A stretch of DNA of 64,000 nt, taken from positions 52,911-116,910 of the forward strand of contig RAZE01000014.1 in the NCBI GenBank assembly GCA_003611955.1. The letters run 5' to 3'. The position numbers and the translations under genes were made by a program. Origin of the DNA: a bacterium 1XD8-76 (GTDB lineage: Bacteria > Bacillota > Clostridia > Lachnospirales > Lachnospiraceae). Of the stretch, positions 17,995 through 27,090 are shown in pieces (within the stretch, counting starts at the first letter, position 1; every line of letters begins with the position of its first letter). The notes beneath the pieces are model-generated. The model was not told the origin of the DNA, made no database searches, and saw only the letters and a list, made by a program, of their open reading frames with translations.

Positions 17995-19356
17995 TTGGCG
18001 GCAAAGACAATTTCTTTTCCAAAAGGGAGGGGACATCTTACGCATAACAACAGGGATTTCATTTGCAACAATGTGGTGCCGGAAAGGACAGCTTGGAACC
18101 GGATTTACATACAGGAATCATTAAGGGATGCTTATGAGAAATGTTTCGGGCAGGCACTTCGGGATTATAATGCAGCACAGAAACGTAAGGACAGGCAGAA
18201 AGACGATTATTTGAAAGAGATAGAGAACTCCGGCAACAAGGAAAAGACATTTTATGAAAATATCGTACAGATAGGCAAAAAGACGGATACTCCGGTTGCG
18301 GATGAAAATGGGGTGCTGACAGAGGAAGCAAAAGCGGCGGTAGAAGTCTTAGACCGCTATGCAAAAACCTTTCAAGAGCGTAATCCAAATCTATATTTAT
18401 TTAACTGTGTGATGCATTTGGACGAGGCAACGCCGCATCTACATATAGACTATATCCCAGTAGCGCATGGATATAAAAATGGAATGAAAACACGCAACAG
18501 TCTGACAAAAGCGTTTCAGCAGATGGGATTTGCAAAGGCAGTAAGCAGAAAGAAGAATGAAACGGTTGCGTGGCAGGAACGGGAGAGGGAGTATCTGACA
18601 GAACTGTGCAGGGAGCAGGGGATTGAAATAGAAGTTCTTGGTGTACAGCGGGATAACCTGTCGTTACCGGAGTATAAGGCGGCGATGCGTGAGCTGGAGC
18701 AACTGGAACAGCAGGCGGAAGCGCTGGACAGTCAGAATGAGGCATTAGAGAAGCAGAACGATGATTTGGCACAGCGTACATCAGAACTTGCCGCACAAGC
18801 GCAGGAAATGGAGGCACATAATAATGAGTTGCTTATGCAGGCGCAGGAGCTTACGGAGCAGATTGAAAAAGCAGAACAAAAAGAGAAAGAGACAAATGAG
18901 ATTCTTTCTAAACATGATTTAAGGACAGAAACATTTAAAACGATTTCAAAGGAAGTGAATGTAGAAACAAAAAAGATGAAAAGCGTGGCTGTTCCCATGA
19001 CAAGTCTTTTTGGCAGTGAGGAATATGTTAAAGTAAAGAAAAGCGACTGGAATAAAATACTGGATGCTTTCAGTAAAGCAGTATCAAGAAATCATCTCCT
19101 GGAAAAGTATGAGAAGAAAATTTCCGGTCTGGAGAAAAAGATAGCTGTGCTTACAGATCAGGTTGAAAAACTAAAGAGGTTTGTAGCATCAAGAGGACTT
19201 GGAGAGGCGTTTGTGGAATTTATAAAATCGTTTGAGCCAAAGACGATGAAACAAAAGTTGGAAGATGCAAAAACGGATGCGGATGAACATAACCGTCAGA
19301 GAAAAAATCAGCAGGTATTGCCTGAAAAGAATAAACACTGGCAACAGGAAATGTAG
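17995..19356 (+). CDS. MobV-family relaxase (Mob/Pre)
   Basis: A 453-residue protein starting with TTG. The N-terminal third carries the MobV metal-binding motif HLDEATPHLHIDYIP and the start region KGRGHLTHNNRDF. The middle is a long Glu/Gln-rich coiled coil (about residues 225-310), followed by a second helical region. MobV relaxases nick oriT and lead the strand into a recipient with the help of another element's secretion apparatus. A relative is encoded at 34798. Confidence 0.9.
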   Translation: MAAKTISFPKGRGHLTHNNRDFICNNVVPERTAWNRIYIQESLRDAYEKCFGQALRDYNAAQKRKDRQKDDYLKEIENSGNKEKTFYENIVQIGKKTDTPVADENGVLTEEAKAAVEVLDRYAKTFQERNPNLYLFNCVMHLDEATPHLHIDYIPVAHGYKNGMKTRNSLTKAFQQMGFAKAVSRKKNETVAWQEREREYLTELCREQGIEIEVLGVQRDNLSLPEYKAAMRELEQLEQQAEALDSQNEALEKQNDDLAQRTSELAAQAQEMEAHNNELLMQAQELTEQIEKAEQKEKETNEILSKHDLRTETFKTISKEVNVETKKMKSVAVPMTSLFGSEEYVKVKKSDWNKILDAFSKAVSRNHLLEKYEKKISGLEKKIAVLTDQVEKLKRFVASRGLGEAFVEFIKSFEPKTMKQKLEDAKTDADEHNRQRKNQQVLPEKNKHWQQEM

Positions 19357-19383
19357 ATTTTACATAGAAAGAGAGGGCAAAAA

Positions 19384-19737
19384 ATGAACATAACTTATGA
19401 GAAATGTGGAGATTATTTGATACCGAACTTAATTCCCAATCCAGAGCCGGAGGGGGAGTTGAGGAAATTTGGATTGATGCGGAAGGCTTATTTGAAAAAT
19501 CACAGGAGAGGAATTTATTCGGGATTGCTGTTATCGGGAGAATTAAAGAAGCATCTGCTGATGATACAGGAACAGGCAGAGGAAAGGTTTGAGTTGCTAG
19601 TGGAGCAGATGGCGGAGAGGGAGGAAGTTATAGAACAGCTAAAAGAACAAGATCAGATGCTTTGGGTTCGGAGCATGAATAATATTCGGGCAAGGGCAGA
19701 GGCGATTGTGAAGGAAGAAATTATATATTGTCTATAA
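19384..19737 (+). CDS. TnpV-family transposon-encoded protein
   Basis: A 117-residue protein matching the TnpV family: ITYEKCGDYLIPNL at the start, GLMRKAYLKNHRRGIYSGLL in the middle and a helical C-terminus. The family is common on Lachnospiraceae elements, but its role is unknown. Confidence 0.8.
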   Translation: MNITYEKCGDYLIPNLIPNPEPEGELRKFGLMRKAYLKNHRRGIYSGLLLSGELKKHLLMIQEQAEERFELLVEQMAEREEVIEQLKEQDQMLWVRSMNNIRARAEAIVKEEIIYCL

Positions 19738-19912
19738 TTTAATATGAAAGCGGCGAGAGAATATAATCTTGCCGCTTTCATAAAAGAAAAATGTATCTTT
19801 AAATATGAATAAATGCTCTAAAAATATAGATATAATTCTTGACGGAGTAATATGAATAAAGTATAATAAAAACAAATGCTTGTTTTTTGAATTCAAGAAG
19901 ATAAGGTGTGAC

Positions 19913-20128
19913 ATGGCAATTTCGTATAATGGATTATGGAAAATTTTAATTGATAAAGGAATGAATAAAGGCGATTTAAAGGCTTGCACAGGTCTTAGTA
20001 ATGGTACTATTGCAAAGATGACTAATGGAGAAACAGTAACTTTAACAGTGATTGAAAAAATATGTAAAGAATTGAATTGCAATATAGGAGATATAGTTGA
20101 AATAGTGCCGCAAGATTTAGAAAGGTAA
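19913..20128 (+). CDS. small XRE-type regulator, probable controller of the RM genes
   Basis: A 71-residue single-domain helix-turn-helix protein (MAISYNGLWKILIDKGMN, then GLSNGTIAKM and EKICKELNCNIGDIVEI). It ends only 11 bases before the restriction-modification gene and is on the same strand. Small HTH controller (C) proteins in this position delay nuclease expression in many type II systems. It also resembles a widespread family of small HTH proteins unrelated to RM, so the controller role is inferred from context. Confidence 0.7.
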   Translation: MAISYNGLWKILIDKGMNKGDLKACTGLSNGTIAKMTNGETVTLTVIEKICKELNCNIGDIVEIVPQDLER

Positions 20129-20139
20129 GAAAATATTAT

Positions 20140-23100
20140 ATGCAAAACAATAGACTGATTGAACTTGTCAGAGCTTATGCAGAGCATTTTGCTCAGTATA
20201 GCCGAACTGATTATAATGAAACAGAAGTAAGGAATGATTTTGTAAATCCCTTTTTTGAAATTTTAGGATGGGATGTGCTTAATAAAAAGAAACTTCCGCA
20301 ACATCTTAGGGAAGTAAAACATGAAGCATCTGTATATGTTGAGGAAGATGGGGAAAACAGAAAAAAGAAGCCAGACTATGCATTTCATTTGGGAACAGAA
20401 GTCTGTTTTTTTCTTGAAACGAAAAAGCCAAGTGTTAATATTATGGAAAATAAAGAAGCTGCATTTCAAACACGCCGGTATGGATGGAACGGAAATCTGA
20501 AAGCATCAATTTTGTCAAATTTTACTGATATGATAATATACGACACTTCTATTAAACCTAATGAAAATGATGAAGTATCAAAAGCAATGATTGCGCATTA
20601 TCATTATACGGAGTATGCTGATAAATTTACTGAAATTTCAAGATTATTGTCATATGCTTCGGTTGTATCTGGGGAGTTTTTTGAAATATTTGATAAAATT
20701 ACAGATACATTTCGTAAAGAACCATTTGATAAATATTTTCTTAATCAGATAAAAGAATGGCGTTATTCTTTAAGCCAGGACATATACGATAACAATTCTG
20801 ACTTAGATGAAGAATCTTTAAATGTTTTTGTTCAAAGGATCATTAATCGAATTGTTTTTCTACGCATTTGCGAGGACAGGAATCTTGAACAATATGAAAC
20901 CTTAAAGAAAATAAAAGCATATACAGAGTTAAGGGCACTATTTAATGCAGCAGACAAAAAATACAATTCTGGCCTGTTTGAATTAATTGATGAAGAAAAT
21001 ATTCAAATTACAGATGCATTGTTGATTCATATTTTTCAGGAATTATATTATCCGAATAGCTGTTATGAATTTAGCATTGTTGATCCATATATAATTGGGC
21101 AGATATACGAGTTGTTTTTGGAAGAAAAAATTGTAATCTCTGATACAAAAGTTGTTGCCGAAAAGAAAGCAGAAATAATAGATTCACAAGGAGTAGTTAA
21201 TACGCCGAAGAATATAACAGATATTATTGTCGGGCAGACATTAGAACCATTATATAAATATGAACTTTTTTCTAAATGGAATACATATCGTATTGCGGAT
21301 ATTTGTTGCGGTTCAGGAAATTTCCTATTGTCTGCATATGAATATATTTTGAACTGTTATACAATGTATTATATTGAAATGGACAGGGATAATGCATTAC
21401 AAAGCGGGATTCTTATCTCAAAGGGAGAAGGCTCTTATACGCTTTCCTTTGATAAAAAGTATCTAATACTGAAGCAATATATTTATGGGGTTGATATAGA
21501 TAATTTGGCGACAGAAGTTGCCAAATTTAGTCTGCTTATTAAACTGATAGAGGATGTTTCGTTAGATGAAATAAAAAATTACGCTGTTAGTACACATGAG
21601 AAAGTTCTACCTAATTTAGACAATAACATTCGAAATGGGAACAGTCTGGTGGATTCAAAATATTTGAATTATAATAGTCATTTTTATGAAGATACAGAAC
21701 TTATATCACAAATTAAGCTCTTTGATTGGAATACAGAATTTAAGGGGAGAAAATTTGATGCTATTATAGGTAATCCGCCTTATATCAGAGTACAGAATAT
21801 GGTACATTATTCTGAAAGTGAATACAAATATCTCAAATCAGATATTTCAGAATTTGAAACAGCGAAATCAGAATTGTTAGATAAATACTATCTGTTTTTG
21901 GAGCGGGGGTTGGAACTTTTAGCCCCTAATGGAAGATTAGGTTATATCATTCCACATAAGTTTATGTTGATTAAAGCAGGTACTGTTCTTCGGAAAATGC
22001 TTTCTGAAAAGAAATGTGTTGAAAAAATTATTCACTTTGGAACTGAGCAGGTTTTTAAAGGGAAAAGTACATATACATGCCTTTTATTTTTAGAGAAGAC
22101 GAATCATAAGAAATTTAAGATTGGTTTTGTAAAGAACCTGAATGAATATTATGCTGCAAATCAAGTGGAATTACGGGAATATCCTATCGAATATTTAAGC
22201 GTAGCGCCTTGGAGTTTTTTATCTGAAGACATTGTTTCACTGCTAGATCAGGTAAAAGATAAGTGTCATTCATTAGAAGAAATATCAGATATATTTGTTG
22301 GGTTACAAACCAGTGCAGATACGATATATATTATAAAGGTTCAAAAAGAGGAAAATGGATTGACATATTTTGTTGATTGCCGAGGTAAGGAGCAATGCAT
22401 TGAAACGGATATATTGAAACCGTGTATTTATGATATTCAATTAGAAAAGTATGCGGATATTGAGCCCAATATGATGCTGATATTTCCGTATCATACAGTA
22501 AAGGGGAAACCTATTCTATATTCTATAGATGAAATGAGAACGGTTTTTCCCAAAACGCTTGCATATTTGGAAGAATATAAGGAAGATTTGGAACAGAGAA
22601 GTGTTCAACGCAGAACAGAAAATAATTGGTATCAGTATGGGAGAAGCCAAAGTATAAAGCGCTTTTCAGAAGGGGAACATTTAATTTGGTCAGTTTTATC
22701 TACAGAGGGAAATTATGTCTATGATGATAAGACAACTTGCTTTACCGGTGGTGGAAATGGACCTTTCTATGGACTTGAGAAAAAAATATCCACAAAGGAA
22801 TCTTTATATTATATACAGGCACTATTGAATTATTGGCTGTTGGAACGTGTTGTAAAAAGCAAGGCAAGTACATTTCGTGGAGATTATTATTCTCATGGAA
22901 AACAGTTTATTGCAAAACTTCCAATATACAGAATAGATTTTGAAAACATAGAAGAAGCGAAGAAACACGATGAAATTGTTTCCAGTGTAAAAAATATTAT
23001 GGAGCTAAAACGGCGACGGAATACTCAAAAAACAAAAGAGCAGAAAAACACGTATTGCCGCTTAATTGAAACGGAATCACAACACTTGGATGGATTAATT

Positions 23101-23145
23101 TCAGAGCTATATGGAACTATAAAGGAGTATGACAATGAAAAGTGA
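20140..23145 (+). CDS. Eco57I-like bifunctional restriction-modification enzyme (type IIG)
   Basis: A 1001-residue protein. A PD-(D/E)xK nuclease is at the N-terminus (PD at about residues 78-79, LETKKP at 92-97). The methylase domain has SAM motif I ADICCGSGNFLL (about 385) and motif IV GNPPYIRVQ (about 543). A TaqI-like specificity region follows, with GNGPFYGLEKK and FRGDYYSHGKQFIAKLP. The enzyme should cut at a distance from its site and methylate one adenine. Together with the adjacent methyltransferase of about 541 residues, the sizes match the Eco57I pair (about 997 and 544 residues). AT content is much higher than in the backbone. Confidence 0.88.
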   Translation: MQNNRLIELVRAYAEHFAQYSRTDYNETEVRNDFVNPFFEILGWDVLNKKKLPQHLREVKHEASVYVEEDGENRKKKPDYAFHLGTEVCFFLETKKPSVNIMENKEAAFQTRRYGWNGNLKASILSNFTDMIIYDTSIKPNENDEVSKAMIAHYHYTEYADKFTEISRLLSYASVVSGEFFEIFDKITDTFRKEPFDKYFLNQIKEWRYSLSQDIYDNNSDLDEESLNVFVQRIINRIVFLRICEDRNLEQYETLKKIKAYTELRALFNAADKKYNSGLFELIDEENIQITDALLIHIFQELYYPNSCYEFSIVDPYIIGQIYELFLEEKIVISDTKVVAEKKAEIIDSQGVVNTPKNITDIIVGQTLEPLYKYELFSKWNTYRIADICCGSGNFLLSAYEYILNCYTMYYIEMDRDNALQSGILISKGEGSYTLSFDKKYLILKQYIYGVDIDNLATEVAKFSLLIKLIEDVSLDEIKNYAVSTHEKVLPNLDNNIRNGNSLVDSKYLNYNSHFYEDTELISQIKLFDWNTEFKGRKFDAIIGNPPYIRVQNMVHYSESEYKYLKSDISEFETAKSELLDKYYLFLERGLELLAPNGRLGYIIPHKFMLIKAGTVLRKMLSEKKCVEKIIHFGTEQVFKGKSTYTCLLFLEKTNHKKFKIGFVKNLNEYYAANQVELREYPIEYLSVAPWSFLSEDIVSLLDQVKDKCHSLEEISDIFVGLQTSADTIYIIKVQKEENGLTYFVDCRGKEQCIETDILKPCIYDIQLEKYADIEPNMMLIFPYHTVKGKPILYSIDEMRTVFPKTLAYLEEYKEDLEQRSVQRRTENNWYQYGRSQSIKRFSEGEHLIWSVLSTEGNYVYDDKTTCFTGGGNGPFYGLEKKISTKESLYYIQALLNYWLLERVVKSKASTFRGDYYSHGKQFIAKLPIYRIDFENIEEAKKHDEIVSSVKNIMELKRRRNTQKTKEQKNTYCRLIETESQHLDGLISELYGTIKEYDNEK

Positions 23146-24760
23146 AGTGGGATTGGAGAAATTACGTGGGGGTTATTATACGCCAGAGCCAATTGCGCAG
23201 TTTATATGTAATTGGGCAATAGATATCAATACGAAGGGCATATTAGAACCAAGCTGCGGAAACGGTGTTTTTTTGAAAGAAGCGGCAAAGAAAGTAATGG
23301 AAATCAATCCGAATTTATCTATAGAAGACACGATTGTAGGAATAGAGTTATTTGAAGAGGAGGCAAAAAAGGCATCTATATATGGCACAAAAGTGATATC
23401 TGGAGATTTTTTTAGATTTTATAAAGATAATATTGAAGGAAAACAAAAATTCGATGTAATTATAGGCAATCCACCATTTATTCGTTATCAAAATGTGGAT
23501 GCTGATTCCAGAGAAATAGCCTTTCAGCTCATGCGAAGTGCAGGATTACATCCGAATAAATTAACAAATATATGGTTGCCATTTTTAGTATTGTCAGCAC
23601 TTGTATTATCAAAAAACGGAAAGCTTGGTATGGTTATTCCTGCTGAACTATTTCAAGTAAGTTATGCAGGTGAAGCAAGGGAATTTTTAGCGAAGTATTT
23701 TGATCGGCTTACATTAATTACGTTTCAGAAAATAGTTTTTGAGGATATTCAACAGGAAGTTATTTTGCTGTTAGGTGAGAAAACTTCGGACAGTAAAGGA
23801 ATACAAGTTATCGAGTTAAATGATTTGGACGATTTGGGTAATTTAGATTTAGCCAATTTCTATAATTATGAGGTAAAAGAACTAAACCATAGTGATGAAA
23901 AATGGATAAAGTACTTTTTATCGTGTGAAGAAATTGAACTTATGCGTAAACTACGCAATAATGTTGATATTGTACCTACGACTGACTTGTTTGAGATTAA
24001 TGTGGGGCTTGTTAGTGGTGAAAATTCGTTTTTCTTACTTAATTATGATATGGTTAAAGAATATCAATTGGGAAATGCCACTCGAATGATAATTGGAAAA
24101 ACAGAACAATTGAAAGGAGTTATTTTATCGGAGAGGGATTTTAAAAATTTAGTTGCTAAAGGGAAAAAAGTATATATGTTTGCACCAAAAGATCTTCCTT
24201 TTTCCGAACTAAGCAAAGAAGAACAGGAGTATATAAAGTATGGAGAAAAATTAGGGTTTAATATGGGATATAAATGCCGTATACGCAAGAACTGGTATTG
24301 TGTTCCACAGTCATGGGAGCCAGAGGCATTTATTTTAAGACAGGTCAACCGTTATCCTCGTATTATTCTTAATTATGCTAATGCTGTAAGCACAGATACA
24401 ATTCATAAAATTAGATTTTTGGATAGAGTAAATCCTGAATATGTAGCAGCAGCATTTTTGAATTCTTTTACACTTGCTTTGGCAGAAGTTACTGGGAGAA
24501 GCTATGGTGGTGGAGTATTGACCTTTGAACCTAGTGAGATTCGTAAACTAATGATCCCGATGAAGAATGCAGAACTATTGGATGTGAAAAAAATAGATCA
24601 ATTAATTCGAGATAATAAAATTGAAGAAGTATTAGATTATTCTGATAGGATTTTACTGGTAAACGGATTAGGATTATCTAAAAATGAGGTGAAAATACTA
24701 CGTAATATTTGGTTAAAGCTTAGTGAAAGAAGATTGGGTAGGAAAGTGAAAAGTGCTTAA
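23135..24760 (+). CDS. N6-adenine DNA methyltransferase, M.Eco57I-like
   Basis: A 541-residue methyltransferase. GGYYTPEPIAQFI and motif I EPSCGNGVFL lie near the N-terminus and motif IV IGNPPFIRYQN near residue 108. A C-terminal TaqI-type recognition domain carries GRSYGGGVLTFEPSEIRKL. The ATG at 23135 is preferred over the one at 23129 because AAGGAG then has normal spacing; either way it overlaps the preceding gene. It presumably protects both strands of the site recognised by the bifunctional enzyme. Confidence 0.87.
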   Translation: MKSEVGLEKLRGGYYTPEPIAQFICNWAIDINTKGILEPSCGNGVFLKEAAKKVMEINPNLSIEDTIVGIELFEEEAKKASIYGTKVISGDFFRFYKDNIEGKQKFDVIIGNPPFIRYQNVDADSREIAFQLMRSAGLHPNKLTNIWLPFLVLSALVLSKNGKLGMVIPAELFQVSYAGEAREFLAKYFDRLTLITFQKIVFEDIQQEVILLLGEKTSDSKGIQVIELNDLDDLGNLDLANFYNYEVKELNHSDEKWIKYFLSCEEIELMRKLRNNVDIVPTTDLFEINVGLVSGENSFFLLNYDMVKEYQLGNATRMIIGKTEQLKGVILSERDFKNLVAKGKKVYMFAPKDLPFSELSKEEQEYIKYGEKLGFNMGYKCRIRKNWYCVPQSWEPEAFILRQVNRYPRIILNYANAVSTDTIHKIRFLDRVNPEYVAAAFLNSFTLALAEVTGRSYGGGVLTFEPSEIRKLMIPMKNAELLDVKKIDQLIRDNKIEEVLDYSDRILLVNGLGLSKNEVKILRNIWLKLSERRLGRKVKSA

Positions 24761-24906
24761 TTCAAAGTTTTATTCTTTGGATTCAAATTAGTGAATGTTT
24801 TAAAAATATAATAAGCTATATAGGCTTTTGTTGAGAAAATTTCAGAAATATTAGAATAGTGATTAATATTAGCGCTGTACATAGATTTCTAGGAGATAAG
24901 GGAAAT

Positions 24907-27090
24907 ATGAAAATAACAAAAATTATAATCAATAATTTTCGATTATTAAAAAATACAGAAATAGAATTGGAAGAAGATTTATCCTTAATTATTGGAAAAA
25001 ATAATTGCGGAAAAACATCAGTACTCTCTGCGCTTTCTAAGTTTTTTGGAGATCAGAAATCCACAGTTAGTTTTCATTATAATGATCTTAATATTGACTT
25101 TCAAAAAGAATTATTAAAATGTGTAGAAAAGCAGGGACAAGGGTGGGAAATGCAGAAGATTCAAGGTGTTGAGTTGTATATATTTATTCAATATAATGAT
25201 ACTGATAATCTGGCAAATATTTCATCATTGATGTTGGATTTAGATCCTGATAATAAAGTAGTTGTGTTGAAGGCGGAATATGTATTAGATGATTCTGGAA
25301 TTTTTGCTTTAGTTGATGCATTTGAAAAATATTATAGGAGATTCAAAAATGATAAGCGTAATCAATTATCTAAAAAAGAATGCTATGATAAGTTCATGCA
25401 TACGAAGGCAAATAAATATTTTAGAATAGTATATAAGGCGATATTATTTGACAAAAATACAGGAACTATATGTTCAGATGTTTTTCGAATTATTGACAAA
25501 AGAAAGATTGATTTGGATAGAATAATTTCTGTAAAATTTATAGCTGCAAAGAGAGAAACAATGAATAAAGATAATGATGATACATTATCAAGTCTTTCAA
25601 ATAAATATTATGAAAAAATAAAGGGTGACGATGAAAATCCTGTTATACAAAGATTTGAAGATGAATTGGTAAATACAGATGTTTCTTTAACGAAAGTATA
25701 TGATGGATTATTTGAGAAAGTTATAGGAAAAATAAAAAAATTTGGTGGAATAAAAGAAAATGAAACTATTGTAAAAATAATTTCTACATTGGGTCAACAA
25801 CAGTTGTTGAGAGATAATACTACTATGGTTTATGAAGCTGATAACCATCAATTGCCGGAGAGTTATAATGGATTAGGGTACTTAAATTTAATTAGTATAA
25901 TAATACAAATAGAAACAATTTTGGCAGAATTTAGAGGAGATAATGATGAAAATCGTGTTCCGGCAGATATTAATTTGTTGTTTATAGAAGAACCAGAAGC
26001 TCATACACACCCACAGATGCAGTATGTTTTTATTAAAAATATAAAAGACTTACTTATAGATGGAAGCATTGGAGAAGATTTAAAACATAAAATTAATTTA
26101 CAAACAATTATTACTACACATTCATCTCATATAGTGGCAGAATGTAATTTTGATGATATAAAATATTTTCAGAAAACTTCTGTTACAAGTGTTATATCTA
26201 AGAATTTAAGAAATTTAGAAATAGAATATAAGGATGAAAATGATCCTAATAATAGAAGATTTAAATTTTTGAAACAATATTTGACACTTAATTATGCGGA
26301 AATATTTTTTGCAGATAAGGTAGTTTTGTATGAAGGGGATACAGAAAGAATACTTTTACCAGCAATGATGAAAAAAATAGATCAGGAGGAAGTAGATAAA
26401 TCCATATTGCCTTTGATGGCACAAAACATTTCGCTTCTTGAAGCAGGTGCTAATTCGCAATTGTTTGATAAGTTTTTACAGTTTATTGGAATAAAAACCT
26501 TAATTATTACTGATATAGATGCAGGGAAAGAAACGAAGATAAAAGATAAAAATGGAGTGGATAGAACTGTAATAGAGAAAGCAGAAGTGGAAAAAGGAAC
26601 AACTACGTCTAATAATGCATTAAAACATTATTATAAAACTGCACTTGAAATGTGGGGAAGAACAAAACTAAATTTTTTTAAAACAAGGAAAACTGAGCAA
26701 AAAATATTAATAAACGAAAATGGAGCATGGAAGCAAAACAAAAAAGGTAATTTGATGGTGGTTTATCAGACAGAAGAAGTGAGAGGTGGGAATAAATATT
26801 ATCCAAGAAGTTTTGAAGATGCATTTTTGTTCTGTAATAGAGAGTTTGTCATAAATAACCTTGATAATTTTAACAGTTTGAAAAATATCAAGAAAGTTGG
26901 AGAAAAAATAGCTGGGACATCTAAATATAAATATTCTTCATATGAAATTGCAAAAGATTGTATAAAAAGCAAAACTGCATTTCCGATGGATGTTCTTTTG
27001 TGTAGTGAGGCAAATGATATAACAGATTTTTCAAATTGGGAGATACCGCCATATATCAGGGAGGGGCTAGAGTGGTTACGGGAAGGATAG
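24907..27090 (+). CDS. OLD-family ATPase-TOPRIM nuclease, Gabija GajA-like
   Basis: A 727-residue protein. Walker A is GKNNCGKTS (residues 30-38) and the ABC-type Walker B lies in LLFIEEPEAHTHPQMQ, followed by the IITTHSSHI switch. A TOPRIM nuclease domain shows the Glu in LYEGDTERILLP (about 474) and the DxD in IITDIDAGKE (about 536). It overlaps the helicase gene that follows, the arrangement of class 2 OLD nucleases and Gabija. It is longer than the described GajA (about 580 residues) by a C-terminal extension past the TOPRIM domain. The start at 24907 was chosen for the conserved KITKIIINNF opening. Confidence 0.85.
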   Translation: MKITKIIINNFRLLKNTEIELEEDLSLIIGKNNCGKTSVLSALSKFFGDQKSTVSFHYNDLNIDFQKELLKCVEKQGQGWEMQKIQGVELYIFIQYNDTDNLANISSLMLDLDPDNKVVVLKAEYVLDDSGIFALVDAFEKYYRRFKNDKRNQLSKKECYDKFMHTKANKYFRIVYKAILFDKNTGTICSDVFRIIDKRKIDLDRIISVKFIAAKRETMNKDNDDTLSSLSNKYYEKIKGDDENPVIQRFEDELVNTDVSLTKVYDGLFEKVIGKIKKFGGIKENETIVKIISTLGQQQLLRDNTTMVYEADNHQLPESYNGLGYLNLISIIIQIETILAEFRGDNDENRVPADINLLFIEEPEAHTHPQMQYVFIKNIKDLLIDGSIGEDLKHKINLQTIITTHSSHIVAECNFDDIKYFQKTSVTSVISKNLRNLEIEYKDENDPNNRRFKFLKQYLTLNYAEIFFADKVVLYEGDTERILLPAMMKKIDQEEVDKSILPLMAQNISLLEAGANSQLFDKFLQFIGIKTLIITDIDAGKETKIKDKNGVDRTVIEKAEVEKGTTTSNNALKHYYKTALEMWGRTKLNFFKTRKTEQKILINENGAWKQNKKGNLMVVYQTEEVRGGNKYYPRSFEDAFLFCNREFVINNLDNFNSLKNIKKVGEKIAGTSKYKYSSYEIAKDCIKSKTAFPMDVLLCSEANDITDFSNWEIPPYIREGLEWLREG

